From Dichetophora obliterata (lineage: Eukaryota > Arthropoda > Insecta > Diptera > Sciomyzidae): DNA of 64,000 bases. A program made the position numbers and the translations under genes. The stretch lies in the NCBI GenBank assembly GCA_963920525.1, contig OY986436.1:81003630-81067629 (forward strand), written 5' to 3'. The notes under the pieces were generated by a model. The model did not search any database, had not been told where the DNA came from, and saw only the letters and a program-made list of their open reading frames with translations. Below, in pieces: positions 11,238 to 22,290 of the stretch (position 1 is the stretch's first letter; the number at the start of each line of letters is the position of its first letter).

Positions 11238-12345
11238 ATGGCTCTCTCCGACGCATTCCTTCGGTCATGGCTTTCAGCAAATATAAGCATATAAACATTC
11301 ATTTCTATATTTATTAAGTTTTAAATTCAATTTTAAATTATAATTTTTGCAGTATTGTAAATGCAATTAAGTTTTTTCTTTTTCCAGTTTTAGGCGCCGA
11401 ACTGTCATTTATTTCAATTTCAACTATTCTTTGCCGATTTGTGTTCCAGGTCAGTCACATTCCAAATTATTTCGATTTTCAGCTACAGATACACTTGAAC
11501 TCGCTTAATCGACAATTTGGATCGAAACAGTGTGACGTCAGAAAAATCGACAAGTTCTCGACTAAGTTACAGAAACGAGCCACTGTATTGCATACCTGAA
11601 TTTCAATGGAATCGAAATATTTCAACAAACATGCCATGGCATAGAATGACCACCAAGCAAATACTGTGGCATATTTTGACAGTCGGTGCTCATGCCTTGA
11701 TGTATATGATGGCATGTGATACGGCTCTTGAAGACGTTATGTAGTTTAAGGAATAGGCTTGGAATATTAAAGTTAATGCACATAATATTTATTTAAGCAA
11801 ATCTTATTGGCATTTAGTTATCATAATATATATTTTAATGTACAATATTATATATTAACGAACAAAACAAACTTATTTTAAAATTTTGGTATATTAATTC
11901 AAATTAGAGTCCTCGTCAACTAATTTCTGTACATTTTGTACTTTTGTATTTGTATGAGATTTTTTTAAACTTTCCAATAACTTTTGGTTTGACTTTGATT
12001 TGTCTATTTGAAACGGCATTTAAAACCATTCAACTTTAGTGAAAATGGATCAATAGTAAAACAAACATTAACTTACAACGCGTCAAATCGTCACACTTAC
12101 GCTTTTAATTTTTGAATAATAAAAATAGAAATCAATATTTACAAGTTTTTTGTGCTCCAAAATATGTTGGGCAAATTTTGCTTTTTATTTTTGTCTTAAA
12201 AAATAAAAATGAAAACATACCAGTTATTTTGTGAACAAAAAAATATCGGGCAAATTTTGATTTTTATTTTTGCCTTAAGAAAGTAAAAAGCAGAAATAAT
12301 TAATATTTTTTGCTCAAAATTTTAAAAGTCACAAGATAATTATTA

Positions 12346-14544
12346 TTTTTTGCTTTTCATTATAAAATGCATACTCATTACGGTCCCTGCTTAAATCTAT
12401 GTGAAAATCTTCAAAACTTTGATGTGAAAAAATTGTTTTAATTAAGGTACTGTTATAACGGGGTTTGTTTTTCTCTCTCTTTGTTTACCAAGTTCGTAAA
12501 AGTGGGACATATTTATATAATATATGTGAAAATAAAACATTTTTTAGAATTTTTTTCGTTTTTTGTCCCTGGTCCAAAACCAACCCAATCTCATACAGAA
12601 TTTTCAGATCTTACTTCATATATTTAATCGTCAAAAGTCTACAAGAGTCCAAACTAAAATTGAATGGTTTTGTTTTCTCCTCACACTTCCTCCCTCTTAC
12701 TTCTACTTACTCAACCCCAGAAGTAATTTTTCCTTTTATTTTTGCAAACTGCAATTTTTGCAATACACATACTTATTAATTCAAATGCGAAAGGTTTTTT
12801 ATATTGTTCGACATCACAAACACACACTTCGAATTGCGTAGTTAACAAGGTATCGCCAAAAAACATCCATACAAATATGTATAAACAATTCAGAAAAGAA
12901 AAAACACATCGATATGCAATCAAACATTAAGATAATATATATATAATTTATGTGATGAGGACTACGTTTATTTATGCCACGAATTGCCAAAAAATTCTTT
13001 ATTTGTCTACTTATTGTTATTGTAGACCATCGAAGCGTAAAACTTAATTTATGATTACCCTGCAGTCAAAGAAATACACGACTGACTTCAATAAATAATA
13101 AGCAATTCGTCTTCATATCTACCTTATCACTGCAAAAAGGAATAAATCTATAAATCCAAATTTGGGTAGAACTGTTTAGATAATGATCGCAATGTTATAG
13201 ATTATTGATTACATATGTTATTAGTAATTTATTGCGGGCAATTAAAGTGAACTTTTTTGTCTTTCTCTTACTATCACATGGTCGCAAAATGCAGATAAAC
13301 AAGAAACTAGAACAAAAAAAAAAATCATTAAATATTTGAAATCCAAACAAACCGTAAGAATTAGCTTTAGTTAGTAGTTCAATAACTGTATTTACGACGG
13401 CATTGGAAGTTTTATCGCATATTGAATTTACAAACAGTAGCTGTTATTGATCTAAGTGTATTATATTGAACTCAGTCGGCACTGATCTCAAGTACCTTGT
13501 AGTGACAATAACAGGAGTGGCCATCAATTACTTGGGCATAATCAGTGCTATTAATCGAGCAGATAATTTTTGTTGTCTACTTATAGACATACACAAAAAT
13601 ATTTATTCGAATGCAAGGTGCTATATGCTGAAATCAATCTCAATACCAGTCGCAAAAAGAACCAATTTTTATCCCCTTAAAAGATTAAAAAGAAAAAAAA
13701 ATAACAAACAATCTCAATCTATATTTTGTTATACGTATTCGTTTTAAGTGTGTGTTATGGGAAAAGCATGCTCATTTCGTGATTAAGTTTTCGCTATAAC
13801 AATGAAACATGTGTTTTAGCATTATCATCGGTGGGTCTTTATCACAAAGATCATTCGCTGCAAAATACTTGGCAAATAATAACACTGTGCAACAAAAGAT
13901 GGTTAAAAATCAAAAACCTTTTTTGTAACAGGTATCTATTGCTTGCATTTAATGCATGAGTTAAATACTTGATGGAGTCGCCTTAACAAAGGACTTCTAA
14001 ATAGATTTATGTATATGATGCAACTTAATTAAAGTGTACTATAAGGTATAAAATAAGGTACTTCATATTTTTAACTTTCACATACAAAGCATGATTATTC
14101 ACCTAGAAATATCCTTTGCGTATAGAAATACCCACACACATGCCCTTAATTTTACCTGTCCAATGAGATTTATTTGGAGAAAAAGCGATTTTTTTTTATA
14201 AAAAATCCAACAATTGCACTTCGTTTTATATTTTTTTTAAACTAGCAAATATAAGAATTGGACGAAAACTTCCGGAATTGTAATTTTTTACTAATCAAAA
14301 AATCTTATTTTTTTCTTGTTTCCCTAAGAAAAATCGCAAAAATCAAAATGATTTGATTAATACAAAAACTTATTAGTTTCCCTGCACTGTAACTTTTTAA
14401 AAAAACTACTTAAACTAAGCCAAAATTTTGGATCGTTTGTAATGTTTGTCTATCTTCCCTCAAAATTAAAAGAAAATCGGAGACATAAGGTGTGAATCGT
14501 GGCCAAAATAACAAGGATCACAAAAACATCTATTTATAAATGTA
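12346..14544. other. Unique-looking AT-rich DNA, no gene recognised
   Basis: Contains short ORFs only (for example 13466-13747) with no recognisable domain. Slightly less repetitive than its neighbours, so it may be true intergenic or intronic host DNA. Confidence 0.4.
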
Positions 14545-14705
14545 AATGTGTAAATAAAATTTTTTGTTCCAGGTAAACTACTAAAGTACTGGGTCGATTT
14601 ATATATTAAACGAATTTTAAGTATCATATTTGTGCTACAGCACTTTTAAGGGGTATTTTCCTTTCGAAATTTTAATAAAAAGCATTTTTGAATAAAGTGT
14701 AAAGC
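14545..14705. repeat. Dispersed repeat, copy A (copy B at 24235-24395)
   Basis: Shares TTTTTTGTTCCA, GTAAACT, a GGTCGAT-like block, ATCATATTTGTGC and TTTCCTTTCGAAATTTTAAT with 24235-24395 in the same order. No coding capacity. Confidence 0.65.
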
Positions 14706-15089
14706 TGCTAGAGCGTTCAAGATGCTACCGACCTAACAAGGAAAACACACGATATTTTGGTTAAGTAAAACTTGCGCTTGATTCTCAGCCACTTCAAAAT
14801 TTTGCTAAATTTCAGCAAAAACTAATCAAAATTTATAATAACTACGCAAATATTTGCTTAAATTAACCCTCCGATGAGTCATCCGTTGCCCTTATATGTA
14901 CAAGGTCCCCAAGGACCTATTTGTATTTGTATGGATTTTTGTACGAAAATTTTTTCTCAATTTCATTTTTTGTTTGTTTTGTTATTATAATTTATTAATT
15001 ATTAATTTTAAATTAATTCCAGAACTTTTTTTTTTATATACTAACACTAAGAATTTTTTGGAGTTTTATATGAAAAAAAGCTTAAATAA

Positions 15090-17023
15090 CTATTGTTGAG
15101 AAGATTGTCCCTCGTCCAAAATATTTTCTGTGCAGGTGTTGCATCGATTCATGAGTGTAGAATGCTCACCACAAACTGGATTGTTGCAGGAATTGCAATA
15201 GGACCTAGTTTTCCGCTGCCGTCCGTACTCAGAACGACATAGGCGATATGAAGGTATGTTTCCTCTAAGCGCAAATGGCGGTGCAGCTGCTTCTGCTTCT
15301 GTAGGTCTTGATAATATCTAAAAATAACAAAAAGGAAAAAGAACAAAAATATGTAGTTATTCTGCTTTTGAACATAAGAATTGATTTTTCTCACCTTTAC
15401 ATCAAATGCTTCCATTGCGTTCCGTATCCTTGGATATGCGGTTATGCGGTTGTTGAGCACTCGTTCCTCTATGTTTGGTACTGCCAATTGTTTTGTCAGC
15501 ATCATCAGGAATAACCATCGTCTGTCACTTCTTCGAATGGGCCGCATTTCATTATATAAAATAAATGCTGCTAATGTTCCAACGTCCACCATATTATAAA
15601 ACATGGCCAGTGGCCAGCGGTTTGTTGAGCGCTTGCATGTATACGTGCCAAGCATCTGGTCCATTGTATCAACGCCTGATTTGTTGGCGTTGTGGTACAA
15701 AATAGCAAACGGTTTCTGATTCCTAGATTGCATGTCCACACCGCAAGTATAATGTTGTGTGGACAGCAAAACGACCGCTTTGTTCTTCTTGGGCACATAT
15801 GTGCTACATCGCCTTCGTTGAAGCAGAACAATGTGCTGTTGACAGGACGCATACGATTTTTTTGGAACTCCTGTGGCACAAATGTCTTATTCGAGCGCAC
15901 TGTTCCAACAAATGCAGTTTACTTCCTGATCAAAATACGCACCAATTCCAAAGTGGAGAAGAAATTGTTAGCATAAATTGTGCGGCCTGCATCCAAATAA
16001 CTCTGCGCAAGTTGAAGTACAACATTCTGCCCTTGATTGCCTGGTGTTTGGTCAGGCAATTTACCAGAGTTAATTATTCCTTTGACAGGATAAAACGATT
16101 TCGAGTTGCACAACCACCATACCTTTATACCATACTTGGCAGACTTCGACGGAATGTATTGTGTGAAGTGGGTGCGGCCTCTGAATGGGAATAACTGCTC
16201 ATCAAGGTTCAGTGTATCATGCGGAGTGTAAGCTGCTTCCAAGTTAGACTGTAACATTTGCCAAACGTCATCAATAGCCGCAGTTTTGCTTCGGCATTTG
16301 CTAAGACATTATAGCATGCATCTGAAGCGATCATACGATAATGCAGCTTTGTATATTGGCCTGCGCGTTGTGCCCCATAGCTCCGAAGCAGGTTCACTAT
16401 TCGATTTGGTGAGTCCAGCATACAAAATAATAGCCAAAAAGGCATCGAACTCCTTCAAAGTGATTGTTTTCCATTCTTTTGTGTTCGTTGGATTTGCCAA
16501 ATCCCATGCAGCTGTCACTTCACGGACTTTTCGATTTGTTTCGCGTATTATGATGTACGCCATATCTTCGGTAAATATCGATCGGAAAATGGTAAAGGGA
16601 TCATGTGTGGTTCCTACTGGTCCCAGTTTCCTCCTTGTCGACCACGTTATGAACACGAATGCGGGAAGTCGGTGGTGCATTTTTACTCCATTTGGTGCCA
16701 TCTTTGGAAATGAAATAATTGTCACTTGTTTGCGGAGCATCAGTTTCTTCCTCTTCATCATCGTCGTCATCACTAATATCTTCATTGATCTCTACATCTG
16801 CTTCACTTTCAGCATCAGAATCATCAACATGAAAATTTGGTCAATATGTCAAGTCATCTTCCGCACCTTCAAGGTCAAATGCAGGAACATCAACTTCATC
16901 CTCCTCACTCATGAAGTCTGCAAATCTCCCATCCACTGCATTTCTTTCTTCCTCACTCATTTGCTGGTAGCGTGTATTACGACGTACCACCATTTCAGCA
17001 ATATCTAAATTTCTATCTGCCAT
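15090..17023 (-). pseudogene. piggyBac-1 transposase, broken
   Basis: Start ATG at 17023 (MADRNLDIAEMVVRRNTRYQ), acidic N-terminus, a TGA after EDDLTY, then ESEADVEINEDISDDDDD and KWSKNAPPTSRIRVHNVV. A frameshift leads into FTEDMAYIIIRETNRK. The DDE core follows: first Asp intact in LNLDEQLFPFRGRTHF; second block reads YANNFFSTLEL where the family has CDNFF, so the Asp is Asn; third Asp kept in NKSGVDTMDQML. After an intron the C-terminus is a cysteine-rich domain (LCRSEYGRQRKTRSYCNSC, then C-x3-C pairs), ending TAG at 15090-15092. Stops, frameshifts and the Asp-to-Asn change make it inactive. Confidence 0.9.
15318..15394 (-). other. 77-nt GT-AG intron in piggyBac-1 transposase
   Basis: On the minus strand GATGTAAAG is followed by GTGAGAAAAATC and the segment ends TTTGTTATTTTTAG. 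Splicing yields in-frame MEAFDVK-ILSRPTEAEAA, connecting the DDE core to the cysteine-rich domain. The pyrimidine-rich acceptor is typical for flies. Confidence 0.75.
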
Positions 17024-18432
17024 TATATTTTCTTTATGTAATTCTGTATACAACTTAGCACACGATATTTTCTGTTCACTGTGTAAAACTTTGTATGATT
17101 CGGTTTACGAAACTGAAGCCGCTTTTATACTCTTTTTCTACGTTTACCTGTGTTCAACCATAAAGCAGGCAATAAAATTCAAAAAGGTATGGACTGTTTG
17201 TTATATTTTCAAGCAAAGGCACAATAAAAATAGTCCAAAAGGTACCTTAAATTCGAAGAATACATTTGTGATGTCTTCAAACAATAAAATATTAAGGGTT
17301 TTCATCTAAGCATGTAACTGACCCGTAAACATTGTAAACCTTGTGAACTTACATGCGCGTAAACTATATGTCAAAATTTGTATGGGCGTGAGTTTACATC
17401 ATTTCCGAGCCTATTTTGTAGTGTAAACTAGCATGTAAATCTACTAGCATGTAAATCTCTGTGTGAATGCGGTTCCCTTTGGCGCTAATTTTTACATATT
17501 TAAAGTAGTTGAAGTAAATTTGAACACGTTTTATTTATTTTTCTATGTTAATGAAGGTTTTTAAAAGGTTTAAAATTTAAAAAAGTCATAACGTTGTTGC
17601 AGCCGCCATTTTGTCGACATTTACGCTATTTACACTTTATCGCTCATCAAAAGTTTAAATTCTATACAGTTTAAATTCATTACAATATACTTATTGTAAT
17701 TCAAAATTCAAAAAGGGTTGAATTTCCCCAGACAGGTAATTCTGTTTTCAAGGAAAGGCCAACAATAATCTAGAAAGTACCTAAAATTCAAAGAACACGT
17801 TTGTGATATGTTCAAATAATAAAACAATTAAAACCAAGCCAAAATAAATTGCATTTACTAACAATTCCTTGCAATTTCAGTAGAAGGTCCTTAGGGACCT
17901 TGTACCCTTTCCCGTACTAAACACCTTTAAACCCTTATAAATCCTAAACTATTGGTCGGTCTTGACGATTCTGCATAAAATTCACTTGGAATACATATAA
18001 GGGTCGGATATATCTCCCATGGACCATCAAGGAGTAATTTCAGTTTGAAAATGAAAAAGGTCACCAGGGACCTTCTCACCCATCGGAGGGTTAAGTTGAA
18101 ATTTGCTATTCCAATTTATAATAACTAAGCAAATATTTGCTTGAATTATGTAGATATTTTCTATTCCAATTTTTAATAACTAAGCAAATATTTGCTTGAA
18201 TTAAGTAAAAATTTGCTTTTGCAGTTTATAATAACTAAGCAAATATTTGCTTGAATTTAATCAAAATTTTGCTCGGTTATTATAAACTGCAAAAGCAAAT
18301 TTTTACTTAATTCAAACAAGCATTTGCTTAGTTATTATAAATTGAAATAGCGAATTTTGATTAGTTTTTGCTGAAATCTAGCATATTTCTGAAGTGAAAT
18401 AATTATTATGATTTAATTAAATTGAAAAATTA

Positions 18433-18503
18433 CCACCATCTGGAGATTTGAACCTCGGCCTCGTGAGTGTAAGTGCATGGGCTTATCCATTCGACCATCG
18501 CAG
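18433..18503 (-). repeat. tRNA-like module (SINE head or tRNA relic)
   Basis: On the minus strand an A-box-like TGGTCGAATGG (18487-18497) is followed about 33 nt later by a B-box-like GGTTCAAATCTCC (18442-18454), at tRNA spacing. The 5' and 3' ends do not pair into an acceptor stem, so a functional tRNA is unlikely. Similar modules occur at 33513-33565 and 53962-54023. Confidence 0.5.
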
Positions 18504-18559
18504 TTGTTAAGCACTCGTCGCCTAATTTTTTTTCATTAAGAATAAGCGTGTGCTCGTGT

Positions 18560-18890
18560 GCTAAGAAGAAATTTGCTTGAATTGAGTAAAAATTTGCTAT
18601 TTGAGTTGATAATAACTAAGCAAATATTTGCTTGAATTAAGAAAAAATTAGCTATTCCAATTTATAATAACTAAGCAAATATTTGCTTGAATTAAGTAAA
18701 GATTTGCTTTTAAGTTTATAATAACTTATCAACATTTTGCTTAAATTTAATCAAAATTTTGCTTTTTCCTAAATACACGATGAGTGATTGCAATTTAGCA
18801 ATCTTTTTCTAAAATCACATTGTGATTGAGCAAAATTTTGCTGATTTGCTTTTAAGCAAAACATTTGCTTGATTCAAACAAACTAATTTT
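18560..18890. repeat. Second array of AAGCAAATATTTGCTT units
   Basis: Perfect 16-bp palindromes at 18618-18633 and 18673-18688 sit in ~55-bp units of the same type as at 18120-18250. Right end has AGCAAAATTTTGCT, also palindromic. Confidence 0.65.
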
Positions 18891-18899
18891 CTCCGTGTA

Positions 18900-19020
18900 A
18901 TTGTAACGTAATTACAACTGAAAAAGCAGATATTTTGCGCTTATTTTGTAACAACTTAGATTGCAATCAAGCGCAAAATGTGTTATAAAACTGTTATAAA
19001 TGTGTTGTTGTTACAAACTT
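18900..19020. repeat. Inverted repeat TTTTGCGCTT / AAGCGCAAAA
   Basis: ATTTTGCGCTTATTTTG and ATCAAGCGCAAAATGTG form a stem flanking an AT-rich loop. Probably the end of another foldback unit. Confidence 0.4.
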
Positions 19021-19080
19021 AAGCTGCACGCCACAAGATAAAACATACTTGAAACATAAAAAAAAAGTTTTTATTGTGTT

Positions 19081-19200
19081 ATTCTTACAGGTGTTATTCT
19101 TACAATTCAGGTAAAATAACGTGAATGTAACAAATATTATATTCTTACAGGTGTTATTCTTACAATTCAGGTAAAATAACGTGAATGTAACAAATATTAT
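19081..19200. repeat. Exact 60-bp tandem duplication
   Basis: 19081-19140 and 19141-19200 are identical at every base. Each unit itself contains ATTCTTACA twice. The exact identity suggests a very recent duplication or an assembly artefact. Confidence 0.95.
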
Positions 19201-19744
19201 ATTTTATTGAAGTTATTTTTTGTTATAATGACAGAGTTTTTAACAAAGAATGAGTACTGATGACATAAATATTTCTGATTGAAAACAAAAAGTTCTTAAA
19301 AAGTTTTAAAATGTTTTGCATAAACCCAATTCCTTAATACAATTTTTATTAAGGCAGTGATAATTTTTTGGAGTGTTTTTTAAAAGTCAAAGACAAATTG
19401 GAATGTAATAAACAGATGTGAAATTAAATTGCAAATTTTACAACAAAGGCTATTTTACCAATTAATGTTTGTGTTTTACCTCTAGAAAACTCACGGGCCA
19501 CCCAAAAAATAAAAATTTGTAAAATAATTTGGAAATAAAAAATATTTCGAGTTTTTAATTTCCGCGTAATAAGGTTTAATACATAGCTAATTTTTTTTAA
19601 AGTTTCTAGTGTCATATTGCACTGAAAATTCTAAAAGAAAATAATAAATACTAAAGAAAATTGTATTTAAATTTATTGCAATCAAAACTCATAGTGTAGA
19701 AAAAAAATCAAATATGGCGAGTATGAAGTTTTTAGACACTTTTT
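19201..19744. other. AT-rich gap, nothing recognised
   Basis: No supported gene or repeat; low-complexity AT sequence only. Confidence 0.4.
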
Positions 19745-20300
19745 TCCAAAGTTCTTGCAACTGAATAATAACCTTAATACATAGTTCTTGCAACTAACTA
19801 AATGTCAAAAGTTAAAAATATTTTTTTAAAGTTGTTGCAACTGAATACTAACCTTGATGCAGCAATTACTTACAATAATTTTATTCAAAACTTCTTGCAA
19901 CTGAATTATAACTACAATACAACGTTCATGTCACTAATAACATTATATAAGTTGCAATTGTTTTTTCTAAAGTTCTTGCAACAGAATAATAACCGCAATA
20001 TATCGTTCTTATATGAGTCAAAATTTTATAAGTTACAATTTTGTTTTTTAAATTTGCATCAACCGAATAATAACCTTATACAGCACAAGTTTGCAATGAT
20101 TATTTTCAATGTTCTTGCAACTTATGTTGCAACTCTGTTATTTTTCTTGTCTTCATTTTTCGAGTTATAATAATGTCTCCTAAAGTTGTAGCAACTGAAT
20201 AATAATCTCAATACAGTATAAGGTTGCAATGACTATTTCCAATGTTCTTGTAACTGAATAAAAACCTAATTTCAACCTTCTTGCAACAAAACCAATTCTG
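19745..20300. repeat. Degenerate ~60-bp minisatellite
   Basis: The motif GTTCTTGCAACTGAATAATA recurs, with changes, at about 19753, 19827, 19893, 19972, 20113, 20187 and 20243. The open frame at 19802-20170 only translates this repeat (recurring FLQLNNN-like blocks) and is not a gene. Confidence 0.75.
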
Positions 20301-20870
20301 ATAATTTCACAATGATTCATTGCCATTCAACGAAAAATTTGTTCAATTAGTCTCGGAAATAGTCTGTTCAATTAGGTAGTCTCGTTGAACGCTGCAATAA
20401 AACAAAAATGGATTACACAGGATTAAGAAACACAGAATTTTTTGTGAACAATACCATTTATATTTTGCTTATGGCATACAGCAAAACTGGAAACATTTAG
20501 TTGAAGTCACTTCCCTATAACTTAATAAAAACATCTTTAAACCGAAGTTTTGAACATTTAGTTGTGACATTGATATAACTTCATATAAACATAAAGCAAC
20601 TTAGTCGCATCAAGGTTGCTAACTCGTTACTGTATTTGTTACAATTGCAATACACAAACATTTTTTATAGGTGCTACATAAAGGAATGTTGTAACATAAT
20701 TAACACCGTAGTTTAATTTATTTGCAACAAAACGAATGCTTTGTTACGAATTGCTTTTTTGAAACTTTAATACAACCCATTTGTGTCTAAGTCTGTTTAA
20801 AAAAACTGAAATACCACCGAATTATAACATATTTTTGTTACAAATCGAAATCTGTGCTAGCTGGGAATAT

Positions 20871-21290
20871 TTATTCTTCTACATAGTCCTCTTTCAGTTT
20901 CATATACTAATTCCAACGATTTGCTAACATTGCGATGGCCTTTGAGTAGTAAGATTTCTCAAGATCTCCAAAATATGCTACAGTTTTCCTGTAGACAGGG
21001 AGCCAAATCGTGAGAATATGGTGGATGAGCAAGCAGTTTGCAGCGTAGCTCGTGCAATTTGCAGCTGGAGCATTGTCTTGCAAAAAAATAATTTTTTTCA
21101 TCTATAAATGGGGCTGTTTGTTTGCGATTGCGTTTTTCAATCGGTCTACAAATTTGCAGTAATAGTCGCTGTTGATTTTTTTTCTTTTTTTAAATAGTCG
21201 ATGAACAAAATGCCACTAGAATCCCAAAAAAAAGAGGCCAACACCTGATTCCTTAGAATCTGGTGTATAGAGATGGATCCATGTTTCATC
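20871..21290 (-). pseudogene. Mariner (DD34D-type) transposase, 3' fragment
   Basis: Minus-strand reading begins METWIHLYTPDSKESGV, matching the 'DE.W.H...P..K' block around the first Asp, then FFWDSSGILFIDYLKK, IIFLQDNAPAAN (second Asp present), a degraded third block with FGDLEKSYYSKA, and IAMLANRWN leading to KEDYVEE then TAA at about 20871. Several frameshifts and an internal deletion between the first blocks break it. The motif order is that of classical mariners. No terminal repeat was located. Confidence 0.8.
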
Positions 21291-21914
21291 CATGCAACTC
21301 CGTAGATAAGTGTTTCATAAGGGGGGAGGGGGGTTAGGTAAGGTTAAAATGGCTGTCATTTTTCAGGGACACACTTAAGTCAATGAGGCACACTGTGATA
21401 CCATGGGGTAAATTTCAGTACCCAATTTCTATTTGAACTATTGTGAGCTGTTTACAAAGCAGTGGATTCTGATGGGTGATGGGGAGACGGGGGAGGGGTT
21501 GCGGAAGCAAAAAATATAAAAATATCGATTCAATCGCTTCATTTGGAGCAGGACGACAAGTATTTATTTAAGTAAAATAACGAAAACAGACATTTTAAAA
21601 ATAAAAACATATATATGCATTAAGGCACCTCACGAAAAAAAGTTGTTCGGGGCAGTTCCTGAAAATAGTCCTTGGCTTATGTTATGACGATTCCCCAAAT
21701 ATTTCGACTCTAGCGGTAGCCATCCTTGAGCTGCAATGATTCGAAATAACCTTTAAAAATCGAGTTTTTTGTAAAAATATTGGCTGGTGTGTTAATTCAT
21801 AAAAAACTTATTTTGAGTCAAAAAGAATCATTTTAGAAGCACAATATTTGTGTATTTCATAAATGAGTTCAGAATTTTTTCATAAATGTTTCTTTTTGCT
21901 TTCTTAAATTTAAA

Positions 21915-22290
21915 ACTTTCGTCCGGCGATTGATTCAAAAAGGGTTCATTTCCAAGTGCCGAAAAATAACTTTTCTATGGTTTATTTTTTAAATCATTTC
22001 CGAAGAAAAAAAATGTTCGTTTCTAAGAGGCATTTTCGTCCGGAGATTGATTCAAAAAGTGTTCATTTCCGAGTGCTGAAAATAACATTTTTATGGTTCC
22101 TTTTTTAATGCATTTCTGAACATAAAAAGTACAATTTATGTTTATTGTTTAACTAATTTCCGAACAAATTAGGGTTCATTTTTGAGAGTCATTTTAGTCC
22201 GACGAATGATACAAAAATGGTTCATTTATGAGTGCCGAAAATGAACGTTTCTACCCGAAAAAGTTCATAAAAGAATTCAAAAACGGTAGT
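21915..22290. repeat. Three degenerate tandem units (~110-160 bp)
   Basis: The block GTCCGGCGATTGATTCAAAA with following GTTCATTTCCGAGTGCCGAA recurs near 21920, 22034 and 22195, each followed by a ...TTCTATGGTT/TTTATGGTT-like stretch. No coding capacity. Confidence 0.6.

Larger units (their letters stand above)
10166..11741 (-). mobile_element. PIF/Harbinger element with ~220-bp inverted ends
   Basis: Both ends read CATARCGTCTYCAWGAG inward and remain alignable for over 200 bp (shared AAGGCAT, CCATGGCAT, CTCGTTTCTGTAACT and GACGTCA blocks). Flanks are TAA on the left (10163-10165) and TAG on the right (11742-11744), consistent with a mutated 3-bp TWA duplication. A HARBI1-type nuclease remnant lies inside on the minus strand. 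Confidence 0.75.
9690..12345. mobile_element. Transposon with iterated ~70-bp subterminal repeats, split by a Harbinger insertion
   Basis: The left end starts CAGTCACAAAATAACTGG and repeats CACAAAATAACT about four times to 9895, spaced by a block containing AAAAGCAAAATTTGCCC. The right end (about 12130-12345) is the inverted copy of the same array, including GCACAAAAAACTTG and the GGGCAAATTTTG blocks. The CAGT start and multiple repeats point to a non-autonomous Tc1/mariner-type element. The middle (10166-11741) is a separate insertion. Confidence 0.7.
14867..18090 (-). mobile_element. piggyBac-1, full-length but decayed
   Basis: Target duplications TTAA at 14863-14866 and 18091-18094 flank 10-bp perfect inverted ends CCCTCCGATG. 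Subterminal palindromic motifs of the AAGGTCC...GGACCTT kind occur at about 14900, 17885 and 18060. Transposase is on the minus strand. Length 3,224 bp. The region 17310-17470 (repeated GTAAACT/CATGTAA motifs) may be an additional small insertion. Confidence 0.92.
14770..18390. mobile_element. Foldback/MITE built on a 16-bp palindrome, split by piggyBac-1
   Basis: The outer inverted ends are TTTCAGCAAAAACTAATCAA (about 14811) and its inverse (about 18345-18370). Between the right flank of piggyBac-1 and the end lie three ~55-bp units with a perfect AAGCAAATATTTGCTT palindrome (18127-18142, 18182-18197, 18237-18252) and inverted partners. A one-mismatch copy (14844-14859) lies left of piggyBac-1. 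Removing the insertion at TTAA rejoins one repeat element. Confidence 0.65.

Noticed and set aside
15757..16194. 145-codon + strand ORF
   Set aside because: Antisense shadow of the piggyBac-1 DDE core.
16286..17008. 240-codon + strand ORF
   Set aside because: It lies antisense to the piggyBac-1 transposase, which has clear family motifs on the minus strand; it is a shadow frame.
18433..18503. Functional tRNA gene
   Set aside because: A/B boxes present but acceptor and anticodon stems do not form; annotated only as tRNA-like.
19802..20170. 122-codon ORF
   Set aside because: Translates the ~60-bp minisatellite; periodic FLQLNNN pattern follows DNA repeat, not a protein.
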